Assembly: GCA_039177505.1 (NCBI GenBank)
Contig: JBCDFR010000002.1
Coordinates: 62,001-126,000, forward strand
Direction: 5' to 3'
DNA from: JABSQH01 sp039177505
Lineage (GTDB): Bacteria > Actinomycetota > Acidimicrobiia > Acidimicrobiales > Ilumatobacteraceae
Length of the DNA stretch: 64,000 nucleotides
Shown: in pieces, positions 51,561 through 60,447 of the stretch
Position numbering within the stretch: the first letter of the stretch is position 1
Layout: each line of letters opens with the position of its first letter
Notes under the pieces: model-generated
What the model saw: only the letters and a program-made list of their open reading frames with translations
Told to the model about the DNA's origin: nothing
Database searches by the model: none
Made by a program: the position numbers and the translations under genes

Positions 51561-52688
51561 TCAGCCGGCTTTCGCCAGCAGTGGCACGTTGATCTCCGCC
51601 GACGTCAACGAGCCATGTCGACAGACGAGCTCGAACGGCCCCGAATCGGCCTTCTCGTAGAAGCTGACCGGAGCCTGCGCCACGATGGCCACATCGCCGA
51701 GTCGAGCGGCGACGGGCGCCGCCATCGCCGGCCCGTACCAATGCTCGTCGAGGACCTGTTCGCGGGTCACCACCCAGGCCACATCTCCGAACTCGTCGCT
51801 CCCCGCCTCGACGAGTGAAGCAACAGCGCCGCGACGGGCATGGAGCCAACGGAACCGTCCCTCGCCCGACTGCAACACGACGTGATCGAGCATCGCCTCG
51901 CTGGGGTGCAGTACCCGCTCGCCGACATCGACCTGTCCATGATCGGCGGTCACGAGCAGCGACGCACCGCTGGGCAACACGGCGAGGATTTCAGCGACGA
52001 TTTGGTCGGCGAAACGCAACTCGGCCTCGTAGAAGGGCCCAAACCCCCGCTCATGGGCGATCTTGTCGATGCCGCCGTAATAGCAGTACACCAACCGCTC
52101 ACCACGTCCAAGCTGATCGGCGGCTTCGACGGCGATCGACGACGGGCTCCGGTAGCCGACCGGGGTACAGCCACGCTGGTGTGCCTCGCTGAACGCGGAC
52201 GGATGGAGCTCCGCCGGGCTCACGACCGGTACCGCATGGCCGAGAAACGGCGGGAAGGGCTGCACGTCACGTGGTGGATGTGAACGGCGCACGCCGGTGT
52301 CGCCCACCATCCAACGCAGCGCGTTGATCACCTCGGACCCGAGCGCGAATCGATACCCGAGGATGCCGTGCTCGCTCGGCGGCAAGCCGGTGGTGATCGA
52401 CGTCAGCGCCGTGGCCGTGGTCGTCGGCGTCACCGACTGAATCGAGCCGCCAGTAAACGACGACAACGTCGGCATGTAGGCGCGGTGCGCGGTGAACTGA
52501 TCCCAACCAAGACCATCGAGCACGAGGAGCACCACGGCGTCGCTCTCGGCCACCGGGTCGGGGATCCAGGCCGGCATCGGGCCGCCGCCTGGCGGGGACA
52601 GCAGCGCTGGGATGATGCCTCGCAGGTTGGGCCCGCTGTAGTCGGGGACGATCGGTCCGCCGGTGGTCACGGCGAGCAAGTTGATCAC
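51561..52688 (-). CDS. Type I phosphodiesterase/nucleotide pyrophosphatase-like protein
   Basis: 375 residues of the alkaline phosphatase superfamily. The first metal site is VVLLVLDGLGWDQF, and the nucleophile threonine probably lies in TPTTTATALTSITTGLPPSEHG. HGQVDVGERVLHP and LVTADHGQVD carry later metal ligands. It would hydrolyse phosphodiester or pyrophosphate bonds; no signal peptide is visible, so it is probably cytoplasmic. The start is a GTG at 52688. It is followed by bpa and is divergent from the Rrf2 gene. Confidence 0.83.
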   Translation of the reverse strand: MINLLAVTTGGPIVPDYSGPNLRGIIPALLSPPGGGPMPAWIPDPVAESDAVVLLVLDGLGWDQFTAHRAYMPTLSSFTGGSIQSVTPTTTATALTSITTGLPPSEHGILGYRFALGSEVINALRWMVGDTGVRRSHPPRDVQPFPPFLGHAVPVVSPAELHPSAFSEAHQRGCTPVGYRSPSSIAVEAADQLGRGERLVYCYYGGIDKIAHERGFGPFYEAELRFADQIVAEILAVLPSGASLLVTADHGQVDVGERVLHPSEAMLDHVVLQSGEGRFRWLHARRGAVASLVEAGSDEFGDVAWVVTREQVLDEHWYGPAMAAPVAARLGDVAIVAQAPVSFYEKADSGPFELVCRHGSLTSAEINVPLLAKAG

Positions 52689-52802
52689 GTCTTCACCGGC
52701 GGGACAAGACCCTGCTCGACGACAACGCGACCAGGTCGGCCGGAAACGTCACAACGGGGTCACGTTGCGGGTGCGTTCGAGCGAAGTCGTTATGTTGGCC
52801 AG

Positions 52803-53240
52803 GTGCGGATCTCGACCCGAGGTGACTACGCCTGTCGGGCGTTGTTGTCGCTGGCGCTGCACGCCGACGAGGGTGGCCCGACGTCGGTCCGCGACATCGC
52901 CGATCGAACTGCACTCCCCCAGCCGTACCTCGAACAGATCCTGCTCGCGCTCAAGGGCGCCGGGCTCGTGCGTTCCAAACGTGGCGTCGGAGGCGGGTAC
53001 GTACTCGCTCGCCCACCCGCAGAGATCAAGCTCAGCGAAATCGTCTCGGCCGTCGACGGACCGATCACACTCGGCGATTTCGGGCAGCCGCACCAAGACG
53101 GCGCCTGCGACCACGAGGGCCAGTGCGTGCTCCTACAGATCTGGGATCTCGCCGGCGAACACATGCGCACCTACCTCGACAGCTACACCCTCGACCAGAT
53201 CGCAGCAATCGCCAACGGCGATGCTCCCTGGCCGTCCTGA
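52803..53240 (+). CDS. Rrf2-family transcriptional regulator
   Basis: 145 residues. The N-terminus VRISTRGDYACRALLSLALHA and the winged helix with QPYLEQILLALKGAGLVRSKRG, then GGYVLARPPAEIKLSEIV, are the Rrf2/IscR signature. The cluster-binding region keeps only C102 and C108 (ACDHEGQC); the first of the three cysteines of IscR is missing. It may bind an Fe-S cluster with a different ligand, as in RirA-like proteins, or none. The GTG is only 6 bp past a TATGTT element at 52791, so the mRNA may be leaderless. Targets are unknown. Confidence 0.87.
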   Translation: MRISTRGDYACRALLSLALHADEGGPTSVRDIADRTALPQPYLEQILLALKGAGLVRSKRGVGGGYVLARPPAEIKLSEIVSAVDGPITLGDFGQPHQDGACDHEGQCVLLQIWDLAGEHMRTYLDSYTLDQIAAIANGDAPWPS

Positions 53241-53277
53241 TTGGGCGCGGCCCGAAACGACTTGTCCGGCCGTACGC

Positions 53278-54192
53278 CTAACTGGTGGTGGCGAGCCAGG
53301 TCGTCAGGTCGGGCGGGAGCGGGGCGTGGTAGGTCACCCGCTCCCCCGTTTCCGGGTGATCGAACGACAGCTCAGCTGCGTGCAGGAACGGACGCGTCAA
53401 TCCGTAGCGGTCACGCCCGCGGCTGTACACGTCGTCACCGACGATCGGATGGCCGATCGAGGCGACGTGAACCCGGATCTGATGTGTTCGGCCGGTCTGC
53501 AAACGGCATGACAGACGCGAGCCGACCAGCGGGGCCTCAATGTGACCGATGATCTCGTATTCGGTACGCGCATCACGACCGTTAGCGACGACCGCCATGC
53601 GGAGCGGATCGCGCGGATCCCGCCCGACAGGGGCATCGATCAGTCCCTTCGCCGCCTCGGGAACCCCCCACACCACTGCGTCGTAGCGCCGACTCGGGCG
53701 ATGCGCGGCAAACTGTTCGATCAACGCCACCCGCGCGTGCTCGGTGCGCGCCACAACGAGCAGCCCTGAACTCCCCGCATCGAGACGGTGAACAATGCCC
53801 GGTCGTTGCGGTTCGCCCACTGCGGACAGCTCCGGAAAGCGGGCCAATAGGCCATTGACCAACGTGCCATGCGCATTCCCGGCACCGGGATGCACCACCA
53901 GTCCGGGTGGCTTGTCGACCACGATCACGTCGGCGTCCGCGTGCACGATCCGGACATCGATCGACGAATCGGCCGCCGGTAGTTGCTCCTCCGGGATCGC
54001 TGCCGGGTCGATCGCGATGAATCTGCCACCGTCGACCCGGACCTTGCCGCTGGTGGCCACGACATCGTCGATGCTGACGCCGCCGTGCTCGACCAGCCGC
54101 GCGGCGTCCGCTCTGCTGACATCAGCAATCAGCGCCACGATTCGGTCGAGACGCTGGCCGGCGAGGGCCTCGGGGATCTCCTCGCTGATCAT
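53278..54192 (-). CDS. rluD: RluA/RluD-family 23S rRNA pseudouridine synthase
   Basis: 304 residues. An N-terminal S4 domain (about residues 11-60, with DRIVALIADVSRADAARLV) leads into the catalytic domain, with VVDKPPGLVVHPGAG and the HRLDAGSSGLLVV active site (D138 in HRLD). It isomerises uridines in 23S rRNA helix 69 if it is RluD; that specificity is inferred. It begins 3 bp after the lspA stop, and the lspA-rluD order is typical. Confidence 0.91.
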   Translation of the reverse strand: MISEEIPEALAGQRLDRIVALIADVSRADAARLVEHGGVSIDDVVATSGKVRVDGGRFIAIDPAAIPEEQLPAADSSIDVRIVHADADVIVVDKPPGLVVHPGAGNAHGTLVNGLLARFPELSAVGEPQRPGIVHRLDAGSSGLLVVARTEHARVALIEQFAAHRPSRRYDAVVWGVPEAAKGLIDAPVGRDPRDPLRMAVVANGRDARTEYEIIGHIEAPLVGSRLSCRLQTGRTHQIRVHVASIGHPIVGDDVYSRGRDRYGLTRPFLHAAELSFDHPETGERVTYHAPLPPDLTTWLATTS

Positions 54193-54195
54193 GGA

Positions 54196-54726
54196 TCAGC
54201 GATCAGGTGTGTCGACGTCGGTCGCAGCCACGGTCTGGGGCTCGTCGTCGTCACCGTTTCGGCGTCGCGCCTGCAGGACGCTCCCGAGGATCAACAACCC
54301 AGCTCCGATATTGATCGCCATGTCGGCAATGTTGAAGATCGGGAACCACTGAAAGTCGATGAAGTCGACAACAGCGCCGCGGAACCATGCATCACCGCGA
54401 AACAGACGGTCGATCAGATTGCCTGCCGCACCACCGATCAACAGGCCCATACCGATCGCGCTCAGTCGGCTCGATTCGTTGCGCAAGGTGAGCAGCAACC
54501 ACACGATGACCAGGGTGGCAACCACGCCGATCACCGGCCCGAGCCCTTGGCCCCGACCAAACGCCATGCCGCTGTTGAAGGCCAGGTTGAACTGCAGCGT
54601 CCACACCACGTGGATCGTGCGACCGTCGCTCAACTCGTTGAGCGCCCACTCCTTCGTCAGTTGATCGACAACGACGACCGCCACAGCGATCGCCAGCGGC
54701 AACCGCCAGTTCCCAGGGAGGCTCAT
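54196..54726 (-). CDS. lspA: Lipoprotein signal peptidase
   Basis: 176 residues with four hydrophobic helices. The catalytic aspartates are D106 in GNLIDRLFRG and D135 in FNIADMAIN. VVVVDQLTKEWA and NSGMAFG are further conserved blocks. It cleaves prolipoproteins ahead of the lipidated cysteine; two such substrates are seen at 22336 and 28739. The last 30 residues are polar (D/E/Q/T-rich), longer than usual. It is followed by rluD and preceded by the DksA-like gene. Confidence 0.94.
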   Translation of the reverse strand: MSLPGNWRLPLAIAVAVVVVDQLTKEWALNELSDGRTIHVVWTLQFNLAFNSGMAFGRGQGLGPVIGVVATLVIVWLLLTLRNESSRLSAIGMGLLIGGAAGNLIDRLFRGDAWFRGAVVDFIDFQWFPIFNIADMAINIGAGLLILGSVLQARRRNGDDDEPQTVAATDVDTPDR

Positions 54727-54744
54727 CGAGGCACCGGCCGAGAT

Positions 54745-55518
54745 CTATCGCGGTCCGATGCCGCCGACCTTCTCGGCCGCGAGCACCGTGGTCTCGGGGA
54801 TCGCCTCGAGCCGCTCGCGCGGAATCGGTTGTCCGGACACTTCGGAGTAGCCGTACGTGCCCGCCTCGATTCGGTCCAAAGCGGCGTCGATCTCGCTCAC
54901 CGTCTGACGCGACTGGCTCGACAGCACCCGGTCGAGATCGCGTTGGACCACCATCGTGTCGCCTTCGCCGCCCTCGTCATCGAACTGCACGTCACCCATT
55001 TCGCCGTCCTCGATCAGGCTGGTCGCCTCGTCTTCGAGTCGGGTCGCTCGTGCCAGTTCCGCAGCCCGCCTGGCGTTCAGCTCGTCGCGTTGCGCCTTGA
55101 GGAACTTGACGTCGAAGTCCTTGGTGTAGGAAATGCCGTCCTTGGTCGTGCCCCTGGGAGCGGGAATCTCGGGTCCGTTCGACGTTGCCGGCTTCTTGGC
55201 CGGCTTCGCGGGTTTCTTGGCCGTCGACTTTTTGGAAGCGGTCGACGACTTCTTGGCGGCCGACGTTTTCTTGGCCGGGGCCTTCTTGCCCGCCGCCTTC
55301 TTGGGCGCAGACGCCCGAGATGCGGGCTTTTTGGCAGGCTTCGCCGACTTCTTCGCCGTCGACTTCTTGGAATGCGTCGACTTCTTGGCGGCCGACGTCT
55401 TCTTGGCCGGGGCCTTCTTGGCTGACGACGTTCGCTTCTTTGCAGCCGTCTTCTTGGCAGGTTTTTTCTTTGACGAGCCAGACGTGCGCGATGAACCCGA
55501 TGACTTCGCTGCGGCCAC
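54745..55518 (-). CDS. Zinc-less DksA/TraR-like protein with Lys/Ala-rich histone-like tail
   Basis: About 257 residues from the GTG at 55518, which follows a GGAGA site. Residues 1-115 are almost entirely Lys, Ala, Ser, Pro and Thr, with SAKK and PAKK units, like histone H1. The rest is a DksA/TraR fold: a coiled-coil with ELNARRAAELARATRLEDEA, then a tail GTYGYSEVSGQPIPRERLEAIP. In DksA the region YGxCxxCG carries the zinc cysteines; here they are serines (YGYSEVSG). No other cysteine is visible. Streptomyces has a DksA-like gene between ileS and lspA, so the position is conserved. RNA polymerase or nucleoid binding is inferred. Confidence 0.82.
   Translation of the reverse strand: MAAAKSSGSSRTSGSSKKKPAKKTAAKKRTSSAKKAPAKKTSAAKKSTHSKKSTAKKSAKPAKKPASRASAPKKAAGKKAPAKKTSAAKKSSTASKKSTAKKPAKPAKKPATSNGPEIPAPRGTTKDGISYTKDFDVKFLKAQRDELNARRAAELARATRLEDEATSLIEDGEMGDVQFDDEGGEGDTMVVQRDLDRVLSSQSRQTVSEIDAALDRIEAGTYGYSEVSGQPIPRERLEAIPETTVLAAEKVGGIGPR
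55246..55288. repeat. 43-bp direct repeat, copy 1 (Lys-rich tail)
   Basis: A 43-bp segment starting CGACTTCTTGGCGGCCGACG recurs at 55378-55420 with one mismatch (T for C), 132 bp away and in the same frame. It codes for the KKAPAKKTSAAKK-type segment twice, so the tail grew by internal duplication. Confidence 0.8.
55378..55420. repeat. 43-bp direct repeat, copy 2 (Lys-rich tail)
   Basis: Second copy of the repeat at 55246-55288. Flanking sequence on both sides is also similar but less exact, which points to a duplication of about 130 bp followed by drift. Confidence 0.8.
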
Positions 55519-55614
55519 GGATGTCTCCTTCCGGCGGGGGTGAGCGCCGGACTCTACCGGAGGACGAGCGGTGAAACGAGTATCGGGCACCGCATTCGTA
55601 TGCAACGCCGCGGG

Positions 55615-58600
55615 CTACGCCGTGGCGCGTCGCTCGACGACGACCTCCGGGTCCGCCGCATCGTCAGCCGAATGGTCGACGTCGCCGTCGAGAGCGAGCG
55701 CCAGCGTTTCTCCGGCGATCAGCTCGTGGTGTGCTTCGAGCGCATCGACCCACGCTGCGCCGCCGCTCACCTGGACAGCGATCCGATCGGAGACATCGAG
55801 CTGAGCATCGCGCCTCGCCTGCTGGATGATTCGCACAAGGTCGCGCGCCCGCCCTTCCTGTTCGAGTGCAGGGGTCACCTCGATGTCGAGCGCTACGACG
55901 CCTTCCGATGACGACAATGCAGTGCTCGCGACGTCGTCGCTCGCGATCATCTCGAGCCGGTACTCACCGGGCCGCAGCTCGTGCCCACCGACCACAACGG
56001 TGCCGTCGTCGACCTGCCAATCGCCCGCTTTGTGGGCTGCGACCACGGCTTGCATGTCTCGGCCGAGGCGCGGACCGAGTACGGCCGGAACGAGTTGCAG
56101 TGTCTCGTTGGCAACGGCGCCGACGTCTGCGGTCAACTCGACATCGTGCACGTTGACCTCGTCGGCGATGAGGTCACGGAACGGGGCCAATCGCTCCGCA
56201 TCGGTGCTCGCCACCGTGAGCGTTGCCAGCGGTAGACGGACACGGCGCAGATGCGCCTTTCGAACCGACAACGTCGCAGAACACACGTCGCGGGCCAGGT
56301 CCATCGACTGGACGAGATCGACATCGGCGGGGAGTTCGTCGGCGCTGGGCCAGTCGGCGAGATGAACGCTTCCTTCGCCATGCAGTCCGAGATAGATCGA
56401 CTCCGACACCAGTGGCAGCAACGGTGCAACCGTTCGAACGAACACGGACATCACCGTGTGCAGTGTGTCGATCGCATCGGGATCACCGTCCCAGAATCGT
56501 GCCCGGCTGCGACGCACGTACCAGTTGGTCAGCACGTCGAGGTATGTCCGTACCGTCTGGCAGGCGCCGAACATGTCGAGGTCGTCGAGCTCGCGAGTGA
56601 CATCGTCGACCAGCTCGGCGGTCTTGGCTAGTACGTATCGATCGAGGACGTCCTCGGAGTCGGTGCGCACCCGTGGCTCATGCCCAGATGCGTTGGCGTA
56701 CAGCGCGAGGAAATACCAGGTGTTCCACAGCGGCAGGAGTACCTGCCGAACCGTGTCGCGCATGCCCACCTCGGTGACCATCCCGTCACCGCCACGCAAG
56801 ATCGGCGATGACAGCAGATGCCAACGCATGGCGTCGGCACCGTGCGTGTCGAACATCACCTGGGGATCGGGATAGTTGTCGAGACTCTTCGACATCTTCT
56901 GCCCGTCGTCGCCGAGCACGATGCCGTGGCTCACACAGTTGAGAAACGCCGGTCGGTCGAACAACGCAGTGGCCAACACGTGCAGTGTGTAGAACCAGCC
57001 TCGGGTCTGCCCGATGTACTCGACGATGAAGTCCCCGGGGTAGTGGTGCTCGAACCACTCGGTGTTCTCGAACGGATAGTGCACCTGGGCGAACGGCATC
57101 GAGCCCGACTCGAACCAGCAGTCGAGTACCTCGGGCACACGACGCATCATCGAGCGGCCCGTCGGATCGTCCGGGTTGGGTCGAACCAGCTCGTCCACCA
57201 TCGGCCGGTGCAGGTTGTCTGGTCGGACACCGAAGTCGGCCTCGATCTCGTCGAGACTGCCGTACACGTCGACCCGCGGATACGCCGAGTCGTCGCTGCG
57301 CCACACAGGAATCGGCGAGCCCCAGAACCGATTCCGGCTGATCGACCAGTCGCGTGCGCCTTCCAGCCATCGGCCGAATCGGCCATCGCGCACGTTCTCG
57401 GGAACCCAGTTGATCTGTTGATTGAGCTCGACCATGCGGTCGCGGACGTCGGTGACCTTGACATACCAGCTCGGGAGCGCCCGATAGATGATCGGCGTGT
57501 TCGTGCGCCAGCAATGGGGGTAGTTGTGCTCGTAGGTGTCGTGGCGGACGAGCCGTCCATCGGCCTTGAGCCACTTGATGATCTCGGGATTCGCGTCGAA
57601 CACGTTCAGGCCGGCGAAGTCGCTGACCTCCTCGGTGAATCGCCCCTGGTCGTCGACGGGGACAACCATGCCCATTCCGTTGTCTTCGCCGATGCGTTGA
57701 TCGTCCTCGCCGAAGCCAGGTGCGCTGTGGACGATGCCGGTGCCTTCGTCGGTGGCGACGAAGTCGTCGCCCACCACACGAAAGCCGTACAGGTCGGGCC
57801 GGTCAGCGAAGTACGGGAAGAGCGGAGCGTAGGTCCGGCCCATGAGTTCGCGACCTTGCACGACGCCATGCTCGGTCGCTTCGCCGAGTTGTTGTTCGTA
57901 GGTGGCCACCGCGTCTGCGCCGAGGACGTAGTACACGCCATCGAGCTCCATGATCGAGTAATCGAGCTCGGGACCGACAATGAGCGCCAGGTTCGACGGC
58001 AACGTCCACGGCGTTGTGGTCCACGCAAGCATTTTCATCGGCCCCGGATCCCCCGGTTGGGGGTGCAGGTCGAACGCCACTGTCACCGCCGGGTCCTGGC
58101 GCGGGCGAGTGGCGTCGTCTAGTCGGATCTCGAAGTTCGACAATGGCGTTTCCGCGCCCCACGAGTAGGGCATGACGCGGTTGGCCTCGTAGACGAGTCC
58201 TTTGTCCCAGAGCTGCTTGAACGCCCAGATCACCGACTCCATGTAGTCGAGATCCATCGTCTTGTAATCGTTCTCGAAGTCGACCCACCGCGCCTGACGG
58301 GTGACGGTCTTTTCCCACTCGTTCGTGTACTGCAGCACGCTCGCCCGGCAGGCATCGTTGAACCGATCGATGCCGTACTCGGTGATTGCCGGACGACCCG
58401 AGATGCCGAGTTCCTGTTCGGCTTTCACCTCAGCCGGCAGTCCGTGGCAGTCCCAACCGAAACGGCGCTCGACCCGCCGCCCGCGCATGGTCTGATACCG
58501 CGGGATGGCGTCCTTGACGAAGCCGGTCAGAAGGTGGCCGTAGTGCGGCAACCCGTTGGCGAACGGCGGGCCGTCGTAGAACACGAATTCGTTGGCCCCA

Positions 58601-58722
58601 TCGGTTCCCGCCTCGCGCCCCTCGATCGAGGCGCCGAACGTGTCGTCTTTGGCCCACCGGGCCAGGATGTCCTCTTCCAAACGAGGGAAGTCAGGACGGG
58701 GGTCGACGTCGGGATAGGGCAC
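55615..58722 (-). CDS. ileS: Isoleucyl-tRNA synthetase, eukaryote-like type
   Basis: 1035 residues of class I. The HIGH motif is in PPFANGLPHYGH (H60-H63), the KMSKS motif is KMSKSLDNYP, and a CP1 editing domain lies between (around VAFDLHPQ and LAWTTTPWTLPSNLAL). DGPPFANGLPHYGH, with no C-terminal zinc finger, marks the eukaryote-like IleRS2 type found in mycobacteria and Streptomyces, which is generally less sensitive to mupirocin; that trait is inferred only. The start is a GTG at 58722. It lies between divIVA and the DksA-like gene. Confidence 0.96.
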   Translation of the reverse strand: MPYPDVDPRPDFPRLEEDILARWAKDDTFGASIEGREAGTDGANEFVFYDGPPFANGLPHYGHLLTGFVKDAIPRYQTMRGRRVERRFGWDCHGLPAEVKAEQELGISGRPAITEYGIDRFNDACRASVLQYTNEWEKTVTRQARWVDFENDYKTMDLDYMESVIWAFKQLWDKGLVYEANRVMPYSWGAETPLSNFEIRLDDATRPRQDPAVTVAFDLHPQPGDPGPMKMLAWTTTPWTLPSNLALIVGPELDYSIMELDGVYYVLGADAVATYEQQLGEATEHGVVQGRELMGRTYAPLFPYFADRPDLYGFRVVGDDFVATDEGTGIVHSAPGFGEDDQRIGEDNGMGMVVPVDDQGRFTEEVSDFAGLNVFDANPEIIKWLKADGRLVRHDTYEHNYPHCWRTNTPIIYRALPSWYVKVTDVRDRMVELNQQINWVPENVRDGRFGRWLEGARDWSISRNRFWGSPIPVWRSDDSAYPRVDVYGSLDEIEADFGVRPDNLHRPMVDELVRPNPDDPTGRSMMRRVPEVLDCWFESGSMPFAQVHYPFENTEWFEHHYPGDFIVEYIGQTRGWFYTLHVLATALFDRPAFLNCVSHGIVLGDDGQKMSKSLDNYPDPQVMFDTHGADAMRWHLLSSPILRGGDGMVTEVGMRDTVRQVLLPLWNTWYFLALYANASGHEPRVRTDSEDVLDRYVLAKTAELVDDVTRELDDLDMFGACQTVRTYLDVLTNWYVRRSRARFWDGDPDAIDTLHTVMSVFVRTVAPLLPLVSESIYLGLHGEGSVHLADWPSADELPADVDLVQSMDLARDVCSATLSVRKAHLRRVRLPLATLTVASTDAERLAPFRDLIADEVNVHDVELTADVGAVANETLQLVPAVLGPRLGRDMQAVVAAHKAGDWQVDDGTVVVGGHELRPGEYRLEMIASDDVASTALSSSEGVVALDIEVTPALEQEGRARDLVRIIQQARRDAQLDVSDRIAVQVSGGAAWVDALEAHHELIAGETLALALDGDVDHSADDAADPEVVVERRATA

Positions 58723-58762
58723 GCCAGCATGCTACCGACGCGACTACGTCGCCTGGCCGGGG

Positions 58763-59740
58763 TTAGGACTGGCCGCGTGAGTCGTCCTCGAAGGAAAACC
58801 TGAACTCGTCGTCGGAGGACGCCTCAGCACTTTCACCGGCGCCGAACACCGGGGTGTTGTCGAGATGTTGGGTCACATCGGCGTCAGTCGCACGGTACGG
58901 CTCGTCCGGAGCACTCACTGCCTCAGGTTCCACGTCGGCTGCCGCTAGAGCGTCGCCGACCGACTCGGTATCGCCACCGTCGACGGCATCGTCATCGTCG
59001 TCAGCGCCTCCGGCAACGTCTGCCAGCGAGCGTGGGTCGAACGCATCCTCGGTCGGCGTGTCGTCGTCAGCAGCTGACAACAGCGGCGCACGGACATCGC
59101 CCAATCCCCCCGGCACACGATCGGTGATAGCGATCAGTTCGTTGGCCGCGTCGCGCAGGCGGGCGCGTTGCTCGACGAGGAACTGTTCGAGGTGGTTCAC
59201 ATCGGATTCGAGGAAATCGCGACGAGCCAACAGCGAGTCGACCTCGCCGGCAGCTTCCGTGCGCGCCTGCTCGCTCTCCTTGCGCGCGTTGTCGCGGGCC
59301 TCCTCGAGCAGCGACGCCGCCATCTCGCGGGTGGAGTCGATCGTCTTTGCCGACTCGGCTTCAGCATCTGTGCGAAGCCGGGTTGCTTCTTGCTCGGCAT
59401 CGGCGATCGTCGCGTCGGCGGTGCGCTGGGCCAACACCAGCGTCCGACTAATGGTGTCAGCCTGTTCAGCCGTTGGCTCCTCGCTCTGCGCCGACGATGG
59501 CGGGGCCGGGGCCGGCACGGGTTCGGGAGCCGACTCGGGTGTGTCTGGTGCCGACTCGGTCAGTTCCTGCACGCGCGCCACCGCCGCACGGGCCCGCGCT
59601 TCCATCGCCGTCGCCTCGTTCTGCGCTCGTTGGAGCTCGTCGGCGACCTCGCCCAAGAACTCCCGAACCTGGTCGGCGTCGAGTCCTTTGCGAACGGTGC
59701 GGAACTCCGCCGTACGAATGCGCTGCGGGCTGATATCCAT
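58763..59740 (-). CDS. divIVA: DivIVA-family coiled-coil protein (Wag31-like)
   Basis: 325 residues. The N-terminal DivIVA domain starts MDISPQRIRTAEFRTVRKGLDADQVREFLG. A Glu/Pro-rich linker (about 65-90) follows, then a long coiled-coil with QRTADATIADAEQEATRLRTDAEAE and FLESDVNHLEQFLVEQRARL, and a disordered acidic C-terminus ending DSRGQS. In actinobacteria DivIVA marks cell poles and directs polar growth. It lies 25 bp downstream of sepF with no YggT gene between them. Confidence 0.92.
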   Translation of the reverse strand: MDISPQRIRTAEFRTVRKGLDADQVREFLGEVADELQRAQNEATAMEARARAAVARVQELTESAPDTPESAPEPVPAPAPPSSAQSEEPTAEQADTISRTLVLAQRTADATIADAEQEATRLRTDAEAESAKTIDSTREMAASLLEEARDNARKESEQARTEAAGEVDSLLARRDFLESDVNHLEQFLVEQRARLRDAANELIAITDRVPGGLGDVRAPLLSAADDDTPTEDAFDPRSLADVAGGADDDDDAVDGGDTESVGDALAAADVEPEAVSAPDEPYRATDADVTQHLDNTPVFGAGESAEASSDDEFRFSFEDDSRGQS

Positions 59741-59765
59741 CGGTGCTCCGTTCCTGATCGTCGTG

Positions 59766-60371
59766 TCAGTCGTCGTATTCGTCGTAGCGCGGCTGGCGAG
59801 CGGTCAGCGGTTTCAGTAGATACACCCCGGTCGCCACCTTCTCCATCGAGCCATCGAGGGCGTAACAGATACCGCTCGCAAAGTCGATGAGCCGACGGGC
59901 GACCTCGCGTTCGGTGCCCTCGAGGTTCATGATCACCGGCTGGCCCTCTTTGAACTTGTCGGCCAACTCCTGAGCCTGATCGAAACGGCGCGGACGAACG
60001 GTTTGTGGTTCCATCGATCCTCCAGAGACACTCCGCAGTTGCGTCGGCCCACCAGGTGCGGGCGCTGGCTCAGCAGGACGGATGTGTACGCCCGAGTCGT
60101 CGCGCGGCGGCTCGGCTCGCCCGTTGGGCCCATTCGGCGCGGATCGTCGGCTGGCCGAGGCATCGAAGTCGCGTGATGGGAAACTCGGGCGCCCCGACAC
60201 CGTACGCACGGTGGGCTCCCCCTCTGGCTCCCAGCCACGACCACTGCGCTGATCCGGTTCGCGCGGCGCCCGCCCACGACTGGGGTCGGGTTCCTCGTAC
60301 GCGTCGTAATCGTCGTATGCATCGTCGGGACCCAGACCGAGATAGTCCATCGTCCGCTTCCACAAAGACAT
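59766..60371 (-). CDS. sepF: Cell division protein SepF
   Basis: 201 residues. The N-terminal membrane-targeting helix is MSLWKRTMDYLGLGPDD, followed by a long acidic and Arg/Pro-rich disordered region. The conserved SepF domain (about 122-190) has VRPRRFDQAQELADKFKEG, VIMNLEGTEREVARRLIDF and GVYLLKP. SepF anchors FtsZ to the membrane, and in mycobacteria it is essential. It lies downstream of ylmE and 25 bp before divIVA. Confidence 0.94.
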   Translation of the reverse strand: MSLWKRTMDYLGLGPDDAYDDYDAYEEPDPSRGRAPREPDQRSGRGWEPEGEPTVRTVSGRPSFPSRDFDASASRRSAPNGPNGRAEPPRDDSGVHIRPAEPAPAPGGPTQLRSVSGGSMEPQTVRPRRFDQAQELADKFKEGQPVIMNLEGTEREVARRLIDFASGICYALDGSMEKVATGVYLLKPLTARQPRYDEYDD

Positions 60372-60447
60372 GCAGTCCTCCTGCGTAGTGAGGCTAGTCG
60401 AGACTCATCGTGCGGCCGCGGACGCGGTATGACGACCGCCCGCCTGT

